Shown here piece by piece: positions 37,763-46,563 of a DNA stretch of 64,000 nucleotides. Source of the DNA: JAOUJD01 sp963811265 (lineage in GTDB: Bacteria; Pseudomonadota; Gammaproteobacteria; Burkholderiales; Burkholderiaceae_F); contig CAWEQS010000016.1 in the NCBI GenBank assembly GCA_963811265.1, positions 310,001 through 374,000 on the forward strand, written 5' to 3'. The translations under genes and the position numbers were made by a program. The notes beneath the pieces are model-generated. The model worked only from the letters and a program-made list of their open reading frames with translations. It was not told the DNA's origin and did not search any database. How positions within the stretch are numbered: the first letter of the stretch is position 1; the number at the start of each line of letters is the position of its first letter.

Positions 37763-38603
37763 ATGCTGAAGACGCTGCTGAACCGCTTCACGCGCGCGAA
37801 CGCGGTCGCCATCCCGGAGGAGCTCTGGAGTGCCGCGCGGACCGCCCTGCCCGGCGCGGCCACCCTGACGCGCCGACGAAGCGGCGCGGTTGCGCGATCT
37901 CGCGAGCCGGTTGCTGGCCGAGAAGGAGATGTCGACCGCCGGCGACCTCGAGCTCACCGCCGACATGCAGGTCAACATCGCCGTGCAGGCGTGCCTGCCG
38001 ATCCTGAACCTCGGCCTCGCGTGGTACCGCGGCTGGTCGAGCATCGTGGTCTATCCCGGCGAGTTCCTCGTGCCGCGCAGCGTGGCGGACGAGGACGGCG
38101 TGGTGCACGAGTACACCGAGCCGATCACCGGCGAGGCGTGGGACGGCGGCCCGCTGCTGCTGTCGTGGGAAGACGCGCAGCGCCGCAGCACGGACACCGG
38201 GTCCGCCTACTCGGTGGTCATCCACGAGTTCGTCCACAAGATCGACCTGCTCGACGGCGACGCCGACGGCGTGCCGCCGCTGTCGCGCGAACTGCACGCC
38301 GGCCTCGACGCGCGGTCGTGGATGCGGGTGCTCGACGACACCTTCGAGCGCTTCCTGTCGGAGCTCGAGCTGATCGAGTCCGAACTGCCGGACGGCCTCG
38401 ACCCGGACAGCGCCGAGGCGGACCGCTACTACGCCCACCTGCCGTTCGATCCGTACGCGGCGCACGACGAGGCCGAGTTCTTCGCGGTCACGAGCGAGGC
38501 GTTCTTCGTCGAGCCCGAAGCGCTGCAGCGCGCCTTCCCCGAGTGGTACGGGCTGCTCGCGGCCTTCTTCCTGCAGGACCCGGCCGCCCGCGCCAAGCGA
38601 TGA
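37763..38603 (+). CDS. mtfA: MtfA-type zinc metallopeptidase (M90), frameshifted
   Basis: In E. coli MtfA binds the glucose repressor Mlc and is an aminopeptidase. The HExxH motif is in SVVIHEFVHKIDLLDGDADG, and WYRGWSSIVVYPGEFLV and EFFAVTSEAFF (third ligand) are conserved. The first 35 codons (MLKTLLNRFTRANAVAIPEE) are in one frame. The rest, from DEAARLRDLASRLLAEKE, is in another, with an extra C at 37868-37873. About 279 residues when repaired. Its stop overlaps the next ATG (ATGA). Confidence 0.88.
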
Positions 38604-39093
38604 AGCAGCTGCTCGTGGTCTATCACTCGATGACCGGCGCGGCCGAGCAGCTGGCGCGCGCGGCGGCCGAAGGCGCCCGCGGCGAGCGCGACGTCGAGAC
38701 GCGGCTGCTGCGCGCGCCCGACGCGTCGTCGGCCGACGTCCTCGCCGCCGACGGCTATCTCTTCGCCACTCCCGAGAACCTCGCGTCGATGGCGGGGCTG
38801 ATGAAGGACTTCTTCGACCGGATCTACTACGACGCGCTCGACCGCGTGAATGGCCGGCCGTATGCGGCCGTCATCGCGGCGGGCACGGACGGCGCCGGCG
38901 CCGCGCGCCAACTGCAGCGCATCGCGACCGGACTGCGACTGAAGGAAGTGGCGCCGCCGACGATCGTGCGCAACGGCGCCCAGACGCCGGCGCAGATCCG
39001 GGCGATGAAGACGGTGCCGCGAGCAGGATCTCGCGACGGCGCGCGACCTCGGCGCCGCGCCTGGCCGCCGGACTGGCGGCCGGAATCTTCTGA
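38600..39093 (+). CDS. Flavodoxin-like NAD(P)H oxidoreductase, frameshifted twice
   Basis: Flavodoxin-fold protein of about 164 residues: QLLVVYHSMTGAAEQLARAA is the FMN phosphate loop and ADGYLFATPENLASMAGLMK a second FMN-contacting loop. The frame slips after MKTVPR (about 39015-39020) and again at about 39058-39061. Removing one base at each gives a C-terminus EQDLATARDLGAA then LAAGLAAGIF ending at 39093. It is translationally coupled to mtfA. Substrate unknown. Confidence 0.75.
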
Positions 39094-39123
39094 CGCGGCG
39101 ACGCGTGCGGTTGCTGGACTACC

Positions 39124-39171
39124 GCGCTGCGCGCTCGGTGATGAGCGCTTCGGAGCGGCCGTGCGCGCTCA
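39124..39171. repeat. Dispersed 3'-end repeat, copy 1
   Basis: GCGCTGCGCGC (39124-39134) and a 29-bp block (39143-39171) are shared exactly with 43902-43959. The block begins with the TGA stop of the VOC gene read on the minus strand. The middle of this copy lacks the C5/G5 hairpin found in copy 2. Confidence 0.75.
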
Positions 39172-39555
39172 TGCCGCGCCGTACGTCGACACCTCGATCA
39201 GGTTCTGGTCGGGATCGCGGAAGTACACGGAGGTGATCGGCCCGAGCGCGCCGGTCCGCTTCACCGGTCCCTCGAGGATCGGGACGCCACACGCGCGCAG
39301 GTGGTCGATCACCTCGGCGAGCGAGTCGTCCGCGATCAGGCAGAGATCCGCGGAGCCCGGCGTCGGCCGGTCCGCCTTCGGCTCGAACTCGCGCCCCGCT
39401 TCGTGCAGGTTGAACTTCTGCTGCCCGAACGCCAGCGCCTTGCGGCCCGCGCCGAAGGTCACGACCTCCATCCCGAGCACCGTCGAGTAGAAGTCGCAGG
39501 TCGCCGCGATGTCGCGCACGGTCAGCACCAGGTGATCCAGCCGCTCGATCCTCAT
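39169..39555 (-). CDS. VOC-family (glyoxalase/dioxygenase superfamily) protein
   Basis: 128-residue single VOC domain: MRIERLDHLVLTVRDIAATC starts the first beta-alpha-beta-beta-beta unit and ITSVYFRDPDQNLIEVSTY ends the second. The metal-ligand pattern H (8), H (51) and E (122) is plausible. Substrate cannot be read from sequence. It follows the hydrolase gene by 7 bp. Its stop codon is part of a dispersed repeat. Confidence 0.88.
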   Translation of the reverse strand: MRIERLDHLVLTVRDIAATCDFYSTVLGMEVVTFGAGRKALAFGQQKFNLHEAGREFEPKADRPTPGSADLCLIADDSLAEVIDHLRACGVPILEGPVKRTGALGPITSVYFRDPDQNLIEVSTYGAA

Positions 39556-39562
39556 TACGCCC

Positions 39563-40435
39563 TCACTTCAGCAGGAAGTCGCGCACCAGCGCGATCTCGT
39601 GCTCGAACATGAACGTCGGCGCATGGCCGACGCCCGGGACCTCGGCGCCCTCGGCGCGCGGGCCGCGCGACCGCATCTCGGCCAGCGTCTCGCGCGTCAG
39701 CAGGTCCGAGCGCTCGCCGCGCACGATCAGCGTCGGGCCGCGGATCGCGTCGTAGAGGGCCCACATCGCGGCCTCGGCCGCCGCCGCCCCTTCCGGGGTC
39801 ACGGACTTGAACGGCACCGCGATGCGCGGGTCGTAGTGCAGCCGCCAGCGCTCGCCGTCGCGCCGCAGTGCCGGCTCGACGAGTTCGCGCCAGTCCTCGC
39901 GCTGCTTCACGCCGAACGGCGCGGCGACGACCGACACGTAGTCGATCGCCTCGTCGACCGTGGCGAACGACACCGGCGCGCCGAGGTAGGTCCCGATGCG
40001 CGCGATCGCCGCGGCGTCGAGGCGCGGACCGACGTCGTTGATCACGAGCCGGCGGACCGGCGTGTCCGCCTGCCCGGCCACCGCGATGCCGATCAGCCCG
40101 CCCATCGACGTGCCGACCCAGTCGACCTCCTCGACGTCGAGCCGCGCGATCAGCGCCGCCATGTCGGACACGTACTGCGGGACCACGTAGTAGTTGGGGT
40201 CGCGCAGCCAGTCGCTGCGCCCGCGGCCGACCACGTCCGGGCACACCACGCGGTAGTGCGACGCGAGCGAGCGCGCGAGCCGGTCGAAGTCGCGGCCCAC
40301 GCGGGTCAGTCCGTGGACGCACACGAGCACGCGCGGATTGTCCGGCGCACCCCACTCCGCGTAGGCCATCCGGTGGAAGCCGGCGGGGCTGAGGCACTTC
40401 ACATGACGCAAGCGCGGACTCAAATCTTGGTTCAC
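39563..40435 (-). CDS. Alpha/beta hydrolase
   Basis: 290-residue alpha/beta-hydrolase fold. The oxyanion region is LVCVHGLTRVGRDFDRL, the nucleophile elbow VGTSMGGLIGIAVAG, and the catalytic His is in VPGVGHAPTF near the C-terminus. GTG at 40435 is chosen because AGGGAG lies 8 bases upstream and a TACAAT -10 lies at 40464-40459; the longer frame would begin inside the promoter. Substrate unknown. Confidence 0.87.
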   Translation of the reverse strand: MNQDLSPRLRHVKCLSPAGFHRMAYAEWGAPDNPRVLVCVHGLTRVGRDFDRLARSLASHYRVVCPDVVGRGRSDWLRDPNYYVVPQYVSDMAALIARLDVEEVDWVGTSMGGLIGIAVAGQADTPVRRLVINDVGPRLDAAAIARIGTYLGAPVSFATVDEAIDYVSVVAAPFGVKQREDWRELVEPALRRDGERWRLHYDPRIAVPFKSVTPEGAAAAEAAMWALYDAIRGPTLIVRGERSDLLTRETLAEMRSRGPRAEGAEVPGVGHAPTFMFEHEIALVRDFLLK

Positions 40436-40458
40436 GGCGTGCTCCCTGATGACCAATG

Positions 40459-40464
40459 ATTGTA
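40459..40464 (-). promoter_or_regulatory. -10 (TACAAT) of the hydrolase-VOC pair
   Basis: TACAAT on the minus strand, 23 bp before the hydrolase GTG, leaving room for its AGGGAG ribosome site. TTCGTC 16 bp upstream is a weak -35. Confidence 0.45.
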
Positions 40465-40580
40465 GTCAGGCGCCGCTCACGACGAATGAAGTCGGCCGGA
40501 CCCGGAGCCCAAATCGCCGACTCGTCGTCCCGACCAGAGCGGCATGAAGTCGGTCGCGTTGAACGACCGCATTGCCAACG

Positions 40581-40808
40581 TCAGGGCCGCGACGCGCGCC
40601 ACCGCCGCCACCCCTTGAGCGCCACCAGCAACAGTGGCGCCGCGTGCATGGCCAGGTCGAAGATGTCGAGCGGGCGTACCAGTGCACCCTGGACCAGGAG
40701 GCGCAGTTTTTCGACCAGATGGGGCTCGGGCGTAATCGGCGCGATGGCCATCCAGGCCGCCAACAGCAGCAACCAGATCCACGGCAAGCGGTCGAGCCAA
40801 TTCAGCAT
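40581..40808 (-). CDS. Small membrane protein (often labelled RND transporter in relatives)
   Basis: 75-residue protein with two hydrophobic helices: WLDRLPWIWLLLLAAWMAI and DLAMHAAPLLLVALKG. The intervening PEPHLVEKLRLLVQGALVRP is strongly conserved in a family of small proteins that databases tend to name RND transporter, although they are far too short to be one. Function unknown. A GTG at 40838 is an alternative start. It follows the nucleotidyltransferase gene by about 30 bp. Confidence 0.75.
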   Translation of the reverse strand: MLNWLDRLPWIWLLLLAAWMAIAPITPEPHLVEKLRLLVQGALVRPLDIFDLAMHAAPLLLVALKGWRRWRASRP

Positions 40809-40838
40809 CGTTGGACACGCGCGAGTCGGCAACTCCAC

Positions 40839-41478
40839 TCAGCGGCGGCGGCCTGGCTTTGCTGGCGCTTGGCCGCGCTTGTCCGCTTCAACGTCAGCGA
40901 CAAGCGTGCAGGCGAGATCAAGGGATACCCGAACACCGGCGACATTGCCAACGTAGCCAGCGAGCGCCTCTTCCGCCCTTCTGCGAAGCTGGCGCTCGGT
41001 AATGAGACCGGCTTCGGCCAGCGCCAGGATGTCCGTCCGGTCGTGATTCTCGAAGCGCGCGAGCTTCGATACAGCGACGTCGAGCGGCGACAGCAGACGG
41101 ACATCGAGCTTCTTGGTGTCAACGCCGTTCAGGCAGATTGAGACCGAGTCGTGCGTTCGCATCCTCGTGCAGTAATCCGAACGTGTCGTTGTACTGCCGA
41201 TCAAAGTACAACAGCCGCGGCGTACCGATCGCGTCGAGGTAGTTCACATCGAGATCCGCCGGCAGCAGCAACTTGTGCGAGAAGACAGCATCCACATCTC
41301 GTGTGGGGCGCACGCCGGTGTAGTAATGAACAGCAACGCCACCGGCAACGAACATCTGAATGGGTGGACCGCCCTCCGGCAGGCTCAGCGAACGCGCGAT
41401 CCGCTCAGCAATCTCCGAGAAGGCCGCAAGCAAGTGCGGATCAGCATGCTCGCTCGGTTGTAGACGGGGTTTACGCAT
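40839..41478 (-). CDS. DUF6036-like nucleotidyltransferase, frameshifted
   Basis: The N-terminal part carries FVAGGVAVHYYTGVRPTRDV then DAVF, the GG-x(n)-DxD nucleotidyltransferase motif. The C-terminal part (KLDVRLLSPLDVAVSKLARF, ENHDRTDILALAEAGL) is in another frame, with one base gained or lost at 41148-41162. About 210 residues when repaired. Its ATG overlaps the stop of the HTH gene by 8 bases. This order, HTH protein then nucleotidyltransferase, resembles type II or type IV toxin-antitoxin pairs, so it may be the toxin; that role is inferred. Confidence 0.75.
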
Positions 41479-41995
41479 GATCCATCTGTGAGGCGTTCCG
41501 CGCTCTCTCCATATGGGCGAGCACAGGCAAGAATCGAGCGGCCTTCACTGGCGCGCCTCGCAGCCATCGCCTAAAAGCGGTGTGACTGGCGATGCCTGGA
41601 TGGAGCTCTTCTGCCAAAACGCCATACGCCTCGCGATTCGCTTCACCCGCGGCGGACAGGAAGAGCGCAAAGCCGGCCATGAAAAATTGCGGCCCGAGCT
41701 GACGCCAGAGCACGGGGTCTCGATTTCCCGAAAGGGCGAGCTGCAGCAACGCCTCCTCCTCATCCCGGCCAAAGGACGCAGGGAACAAGCCGTCAGGACT
41801 CTGAGCGGGTTGAAGCGCCAGCGCGGTCCCGCACGCTTGTGCGAGCGCGTTCAGCGTTGCAGAGTCGCAGTGGCCTCTGCGCTTCACCCGAGACAGGGTT
41901 TCGGGCCGCAGTCCGGCCTTTGCCGCCCACTGACGGTCGTTCAGGCCAGCCTGTCGAGCGCGGGCCGACAGGGATTGAAGCAACTCGGCAACCAT
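41471..41995 (-). CDS. HTH protein, putative antitoxin partner of the nucleotidyltransferase
   Basis: 174 residues. The N-terminal half is a Cro/C1-type HTH (GLNDRQWAAKAGLRPETLSR); the C-terminal half is alpha-helical (EEALLQLALSGNRDPVLWRQ, FMAGFALFLSAAGEANREA) with no recognised domain. A palindrome overlaps its promoter, suggesting autoregulation. The -10-like AACTAT is 6 bases before the ATG, so the mRNA may be leaderless. Confidence 0.8.
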   Translation of the reverse strand: MVAELLQSLSARARQAGLNDRQWAAKAGLRPETLSRVKRRGHCDSATLNALAQACGTALALQPAQSPDGLFPASFGRDEEEALLQLALSGNRDPVLWRQLGPQFFMAGFALFLSAAGEANREAYGVLAEELHPGIASHTAFRRWLRGAPVKAARFLPVLAHMERARNASQMDHA

Positions 41996-42001
41996 CAGTG
42001 C

Positions 42002-42030
42002 ATAGTTCCACGCGTTGACCGATCTGTCAA
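42002..42030 (-). promoter_or_regulatory. Promoter and palindromic operator of the HTH/nucleotidyltransferase pair
   Basis: Minus strand TTGACA (42030-42025), 17-bp spacer, AACTAT (42007-42002). The near-palindrome TTGACAGATCGGTCAA (42030-42015, 14 of 16 symmetric) covers the -35 and reaches into the spacer, a good position for repression by the HTH protein it drives. Confidence 0.6.
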
Positions 42031-42162
42031 TTGCGGCAGCGGTTGCCGCTGCCTTTGGGAACTGCGGGCGCTCGGCCCGACCGACGTCATGCGTCTCAGA
42101 GCGACGGCACTTTTCGGAATCTGCGCGGTGGCATACTCGACCGGCTCAACGGGAGGAATCGC

Positions 42163-42942
42163 ATGCTCAAGGGAAAAACCGCCCTGGTGACGGGCTCCAC
42201 CAGCGGGATCGGACTGGACATGGCGCGCGCGCTGGCCGCGCAGGGCGCCAACATCGTCGTCAACGGATTCGGCGAGGCCGACGTCATCCGCGCGGTCGAG
42301 AAGGAACTGCAGGGCCGCGGCGTCAAGACGATCTACCACGGCGCCGACATGAGCAAGCCGGCCGAGATCGAGCAGATGTTCCGCGCGGCGGAGGCCGCCT
42401 TCGGCCGCGTCGACATCCTCGTGAACAACGCCGGCATCCAGCACGTCGCGCCGGTCGACCAGTTCCCCGTCGACCGCTGGGACGCGATCATCGCGATCAA
42501 CCTCAGCTCGGCCTTCCACACGACCCGCCTCGCGCTGCCGAAGATGAAGGCCGCGAACTGGGGCCGCATCATCAACATCGCCTCGGTGCACGGGCTGGTG
42601 GCCTCGGTCGACAAGTCGGCCTACGTGGCTGCCAAGCACGGCATCGTGGGATTCACCAAGGTGGTCGCGCTCGAAACCGCGACGACCGGCGTCACCTGCA
42701 ACGCGATCTGCCCCGGCTGGGTCCTGACCCCGCTGGTGCAGATTCAGGTCAACGCGCGCGCGGCGCGCGACGGCCTCAGCCAGGAAGACGCGAAGAAGTC
42801 GCTGCTGGGCGAAAAGCAGCCGTCGATGCAGTTCGTCACGACCGAGCAGCTCGCCGGCCTCGCCGTGTTTTTCTGCTCGCCGGCCGCCGACCAGGTGCGC
42901 GGCGTGGCGTGGAACATGGACGGCGGCTGGGCCGCGCAGTAG
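42163..42942 (+). CDS. bdhA: 3-hydroxybutyrate dehydrogenase (SDR family)
   Basis: Oxidises 3-hydroxybutyrate to acetoacetate with NAD, a step of polyhydroxybutyrate use. Classical SDR of 259 residues: TGSTSGIGLDMARAL (cofactor loop), NNAG, Ser in NIASVHGLV, YVAAKHG (catalytic Tyr-Lys), and the end MDGGWAAQ typical of this enzyme. GGGAGG lies 7 bases before the ATG. The assignment to 3-hydroxybutyrate over another SDR substrate rests on overall similarity. Confidence 0.9.
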   Translation: MLKGKTALVTGSTSGIGLDMARALAAQGANIVVNGFGEADVIRAVEKELQGRGVKTIYHGADMSKPAEIEQMFRAAEAAFGRVDILVNNAGIQHVAPVDQFPVDRWDAIIAINLSSAFHTTRLALPKMKAANWGRIINIASVHGLVASVDKSAYVAAKHGIVGFTKVVALETATTGVTCNAICPGWVLTPLVQIQVNARAARDGLSQEDAKKSLLGEKQPSMQFVTTEQLAGLAVFFCSPAADQVRGVAWNMDGGWAAQ

Positions 42943-42986
42943 TGCCGCAGTAGTTCGACAGCGCGCGGCGGGGGGCTCGCCTCCGC

Positions 42987-43889
42987 CTACGCCGCCTGTT
43001 CGATCACCGGCGCCACGCTCACCGCGACGTCCACGGTGTGGCTGGCGCCGCCCTGGATCACTCCTCGCAGCGGCGTCACGTCACCGTAGTCGCGTCCCAC
43101 GGCCAGTGTGACGTGGCCGGCATCGGGCAGCACCGCATTGGTCGGGTCGAGGTCGACCCATCCGAGCACCGGACACCAGACCGCGACCCAGGCGTGGGAC
43201 GCGTCCGCGCCGAGCAGCCGCGCCTGGCCCGGCGGCGGCTGCGTCAGCAGGTAGCCGCTCACGTAGCGCGCCGGCAGGCCGAGCGCGCGCAGCATGCCGA
43301 GCATCAGGTGCGCGAAATCCTGGCATACGCCCCGCCGCTCGCGGAACACCTCGGCGAGCGGCGTGCCCACATCCGTGGCGCCGGGCTCGTAGGCGAAGTC
43401 GCGATGGACCCGCTCCATCAGTTCGATCGCGCCCGCGACGGTGGGCCGTTCCGGCGTGAAGGTCGCCGCCGCGTATTCGCGCAGCGGGTCGAGCAACGGC
43501 ACGCAGGGCGACCCAAAGACGAACTCAGCCGCAGGCTGGTACGACGCGCCGACCGCGTAGCGCAGGCTGGAAGCCAGCGCCTGCCACGGCACGCTGGCGG
43601 CCGCGTCGACGGGACGCTCGCGCGCCGTCAGCGCCACCCGGCTCTGCGCCCGGACGGTCAAGGCCTCGTGCGGCGCAAAGAGTGCGAATTCGGTCCGCAC
43701 GTTGCCGAACGCATCGCGCGAATGGCTGCACTGCGCCGGCGGAGGATCGATGGCGAGGTCGAAGTCGAGGACCTGCTGGCGCGCGGCGTCGCGCGGAGTC
43801 AGATGCGCGCAGTGGTAGGCGACTTCCACCGGCGCCGAGTAGCGCGCGACCGTCGTATGCGTCACGTCGAGCCGAACGATGCCGCTCAT
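42987..43889 (-). CDS. Transglutaminase-like cysteine protease (small)
   Basis: 300 residues. N-terminal bacterial transglutaminase-like domain (THTTVARYSAPVEVAYH), then the catalytic core with Cys in RRGVCQDFAHLMLGML, His in DASHAWVAVWCP and Asp in LGWVDLDPTN. Strong AAGGAGG precedes the ATG. It is the last gene of the Anbu/ATP-grasp cluster. A role in peptide or isopeptide hydrolysis or transfer is likely by family; the substrate is unknown. Confidence 0.9.
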   Translation of the reverse strand: MSGIVRLDVTHTTVARYSAPVEVAYHCAHLTPRDAARQQVLDFDLAIDPPPAQCSHSRDAFGNVRTEFALFAPHEALTVRAQSRVALTARERPVDAAASVPWQALASSLRYAVGASYQPAAEFVFGSPCVPLLDPLREYAAATFTPERPTVAGAIELMERVHRDFAYEPGATDVGTPLAEVFRERRGVCQDFAHLMLGMLRALGLPARYVSGYLLTQPPPGQARLLGADASHAWVAVWCPVLGWVDLDPTNAVLPDAGHVTLAVGRDYGDVTPLRGVIQGGASHTVDVAVSVAPVIEQAA

Positions 43890-43901
43890 CGGGCCTCCTT
43901 G

Positions 43902-43959
43902 GCGCTGCGCGCCGTCCCCCAAGGGGGAGCGAGCGCTTCGGAGCGGCCGTGCGCGCTCA
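43902..43959. repeat. Dispersed 3'-end repeat, copy 2 with C5/G5 hairpin
   Basis: The 29-bp block (43931-43959) is identical to 39143-39171 and again starts at a minus-strand TGA stop. GCGCTGCGCGC is also shared. Between them CCCCCAAGGGGG can fold. It sits in the 67-bp gap between two co-oriented genes of the cluster. Confidence 0.8.
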
Positions 43960-46524
43960 CGCGTTCACCGCCCGGAATTCCGCGAAGGCATGGCTGAAGT
44001 ACCGCGCGCTGATGGCGTTCGACAACGCGTGGCTGCCGCTCACGAGCCGTGCCGCCAGTTCCAGCAACCGCGCGTGCCGGCCCTCGGCATCGGTTGCGCC
44101 CAGCTCCCCCAGTTCGGGCCACTGTGCCACGGCCGGCAGATAGGCCTTCAAATCGTCCGCACCTGGAGCGCCGAGGCGCTCGATCTGGTTCGACAGGCGC
44201 CGGGCGATGCCGCCCAGGGAACGCGGGTTGGCCGACTCCTGCACCAGCAGGTCGATCAGCGGCAGCACTTCGAGCCGGCGCTGGTAAAGCGCCCGATAGG
44301 TGATCGTGCTGTCGAAGAGTTGCAGCACGAAGTCGTGGCCGTCGTCGCGCCCGACGGCCTCGGTCGTGAAGGCGAGCTGCAGCACGCGCGCCAGCGTCCC
44401 CAGCCGCTCGATGTAGCGCCCGATCGTCATCAGGCGCCAGCCGTCGTCGCGCGTCATGTGGTCGAACTGGGCCCCGATGATCGCGGACAGGTGCACCGCG
44501 AGCCGCCCCAGCGCGGCGATCGCCTCGTCCGTGGAGTAGCTGTCCCCCACCACGGTGCGCGCGCAGTCGCGCTCGAAGCCGGTCACCGACGAGGCGGCCA
44601 GGCGCCAGTGGTCCGCCGACAGCCGGTCGCGGATCTGGCCGGCCGCGCGGACGAACGCGGCGAGGCTGAAGGCGACGCCGCGCGTGCTGCGATCGCCCAG
44701 GCCGGCGATCAGCGTGCGCTGGAACACGGCCAGCGACTGCGTCGGCGACGGCACGGTGTCCGGCACCAGGCCGGCTTCGCGGCACAGCGTCGCCAGGAGC
44801 TCCAGCACCGGCGACGGCGCCCGCGCGTCGTCGCTGAGCAGCGTCAGCGTCGCCCGCGCAAGCCTCACCGACTGGTCCGCACGCTCGGCGTAGCGGCCGA
44901 TCCAGAACAGGTTCTCGGCCGATCGGCTGGACACGATCCGGCGCTTCGCGGCCAGGTCCTCGGCCCGCAGCGGGGCGGGCAGCATCGAGAAGGTGTCCAC
45001 GGGTCCCGCCGTGCGCACCCAGGTGTCCTGGCTGCCGCCGCCCTGCTGCATCGAGACGACGCGCTGTTCGCGTTGCGCGATGCGCGTCAGCCCGCCGGGC
45101 ATCACGTGCCATCCGCCATCGCCGTCGGCGATGGCGTAGACCCGCACCATCGCCGCGCGCGGCAGCAGGCGGCCGTCACGCCACGTCGGGTTCATCGGCA
45201 GCGGCAGGTAGGCCTGCACGGTGCAGGCGTTCGGATCGGCTTCGATCCGCGCGCGCGCCGCGTCGAGTTTCAGCGCCGAGAGTCCCGCCCCAATGATCGC
45301 TTCGAAGCCCGGCCGCCGCGCGCTCGACGGATAGGTCGGCTTCACCACCTTGTCGGCCAGGCGGTCGGCGACGTGCGACCACGCCGCCGCCTCTCCGCAC
45401 CACCAGCTGTCGAGCGACGGCAGGTGGAGTTCCTCGCCGAACTCGCGACGCGCGATGGCCGGAAGGAAGCCGTTGATGGCGGGCGACTCGAGGAAGCCCG
45501 ACCCGAGTGCGTTGGCCAGCAACACGCGGCCGGCGCGCACCGCTCTCAGCAAGCCTGGCACGCCGAGCGTGGAGTCCTGCCGCAGCTCGAGTGGATCGCA
45601 GAAGTCGTCGTCGAGCCTGCGCAGGATGCCGTGGACAGGCTGCAGCCCGTGCAGCGTCTTCAGGAACACGCGCTCGTCGCGCACCGTGAGGTCGCCTCCT
45701 TCGACCAGCGGGATGCCGAGATAGCGCGCGAGGTAGGCGTGCTCGAAGTAGGTCTCCGCGTACGGTCCCGGGGTCAGCAGCACGAGCCGCGGCGTCTCGC
45801 CCGCCTCGCACGGGCTCAGGCGCTGCAGCGTGTCGAGCAAGCGCCGGTAGCTCGCGGCCAGGCGCTGCACGCCCATCTGGCGGAACGCGTCCGGAAACAG
45901 GCGCGAGACGATCAGCCTGTTCTGCAGCGCATAACCGAGGCCCGAGGGCGTCTGGGTCCGATGTCCGACCACCCACCACTGCCCGTCCGCCGCGCGCGCG
46001 ATGTCGACCGCGACGATGTGCAGGAACACATCGCCCGGCGGGTGCTGCCCGACCAGCGGTCGCAAGTACCCCGGGTGTCCCAGCACCAGCGCCGGCGGCA
46101 GCAGGTTCTCGGCGAGCAGCCGCTGCGATCCATAGCAGTCGGCCATGATGGCCGCGAGCAGGCGGGCCCGCTGCGCCACGCCCGCCTCGATCTGCGCCCA
46201 CTCGTCGCCGTCGAGCAGGAACGGCATCAGGTCGAGCGGCCACGGCCGCTCCCCGCTGCCCTCGTCCTTGTAGACGTTGTAGGTAATGCCGTCGTCGCGC
46301 ACCTGGCGCTCGACGGTGTCGCGACGCCGCGGCAGATCGGCGAAGCCGCCGGCGCCGAGGTGTGCGAAGAATTCGCGCCACAGCGGGCGCAGCGCGCCGG
46401 CTTCGTCGCGCAACTCGTCGCGATGGCCCGCCGCGGCGGGCAGCGCCATCCTCGCCGCAATGGCCGAAGCGTCGTGGTCCGGATCGAGCTCGAACAGGCC
46501 CTGCGTCACGCCGACGACCCGCAC
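43957..46524 (-). CDS. Circularly permuted ATP-grasp / alpha-E fusion protein
   Basis: 855 residues joining two families that are usually separate. Residues about 1-480 are the circularly permuted type 2 ATP-grasp (DDGITYNVYKDEG, DVFLHIVAVDIARAADGQW, EHAYLARYLGIPLVEGGDL, GGGSQDTWVR). Residues about 540-850 are an alpha-E domain (SRSAENLFWIGRYAERADQS, MTIGRYIERLGTLARVLQLA). ATP-grasp members join a carboxylate to an amine; alpha-E is a helical partner of unknown activity. The start is GTG (46524), about 40 bp after the large transglutaminase. Confidence 0.92.
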   Translation of the reverse strand: MRVVGVTQGLFELDPDHDASAIAARMALPAAAGHRDELRDEAGALRPLWREFFAHLGAGGFADLPRRRDTVERQVRDDGITYNVYKDEGSGERPWPLDLMPFLLDGDEWAQIEAGVAQRARLLAAIMADCYGSQRLLAENLLPPALVLGHPGYLRPLVGQHPPGDVFLHIVAVDIARAADGQWWVVGHRTQTPSGLGYALQNRLIVSRLFPDAFRQMGVQRLAASYRRLLDTLQRLSPCEAGETPRLVLLTPGPYAETYFEHAYLARYLGIPLVEGGDLTVRDERVFLKTLHGLQPVHGILRRLDDDFCDPLELRQDSTLGVPGLLRAVRAGRVLLANALGSGFLESPAINGFLPAIARREFGEELHLPSLDSWWCGEAAAWSHVADRLADKVVKPTYPSSARRPGFEAIIGAGLSALKLDAARARIEADPNACTVQAYLPLPMNPTWRDGRLLPRAAMVRVYAIADGDGGWHVMPGGLTRIAQREQRVVSMQQGGGSQDTWVRTAGPVDTFSMLPAPLRAEDLAAKRRIVSSRSAENLFWIGRYAERADQSVRLARATLTLLSDDARAPSPVLELLATLCREAGLVPDTVPSPTQSLAVFQRTLIAGLGDRSTRGVAFSLAAFVRAAGQIRDRLSADHWRLAASSVTGFERDCARTVVGDSYSTDEAIAALGRLAVHLSAIIGAQFDHMTRDDGWRLMTIGRYIERLGTLARVLQLAFTTEAVGRDDGHDFVLQLFDSTITYRALYQRRLEVLPLIDLLVQESANPRSLGGIARRLSNQIERLGAPGADDLKAYLPAVAQWPELGELGATDAEGRHARLLELAARLVSGSHALSNAISARYFSHAFAEFRAVNA

Positions 46525-46563
46525 GTCGCCGAGCCTCGCAGCCCGGCCGATGACCTGCCCCGC

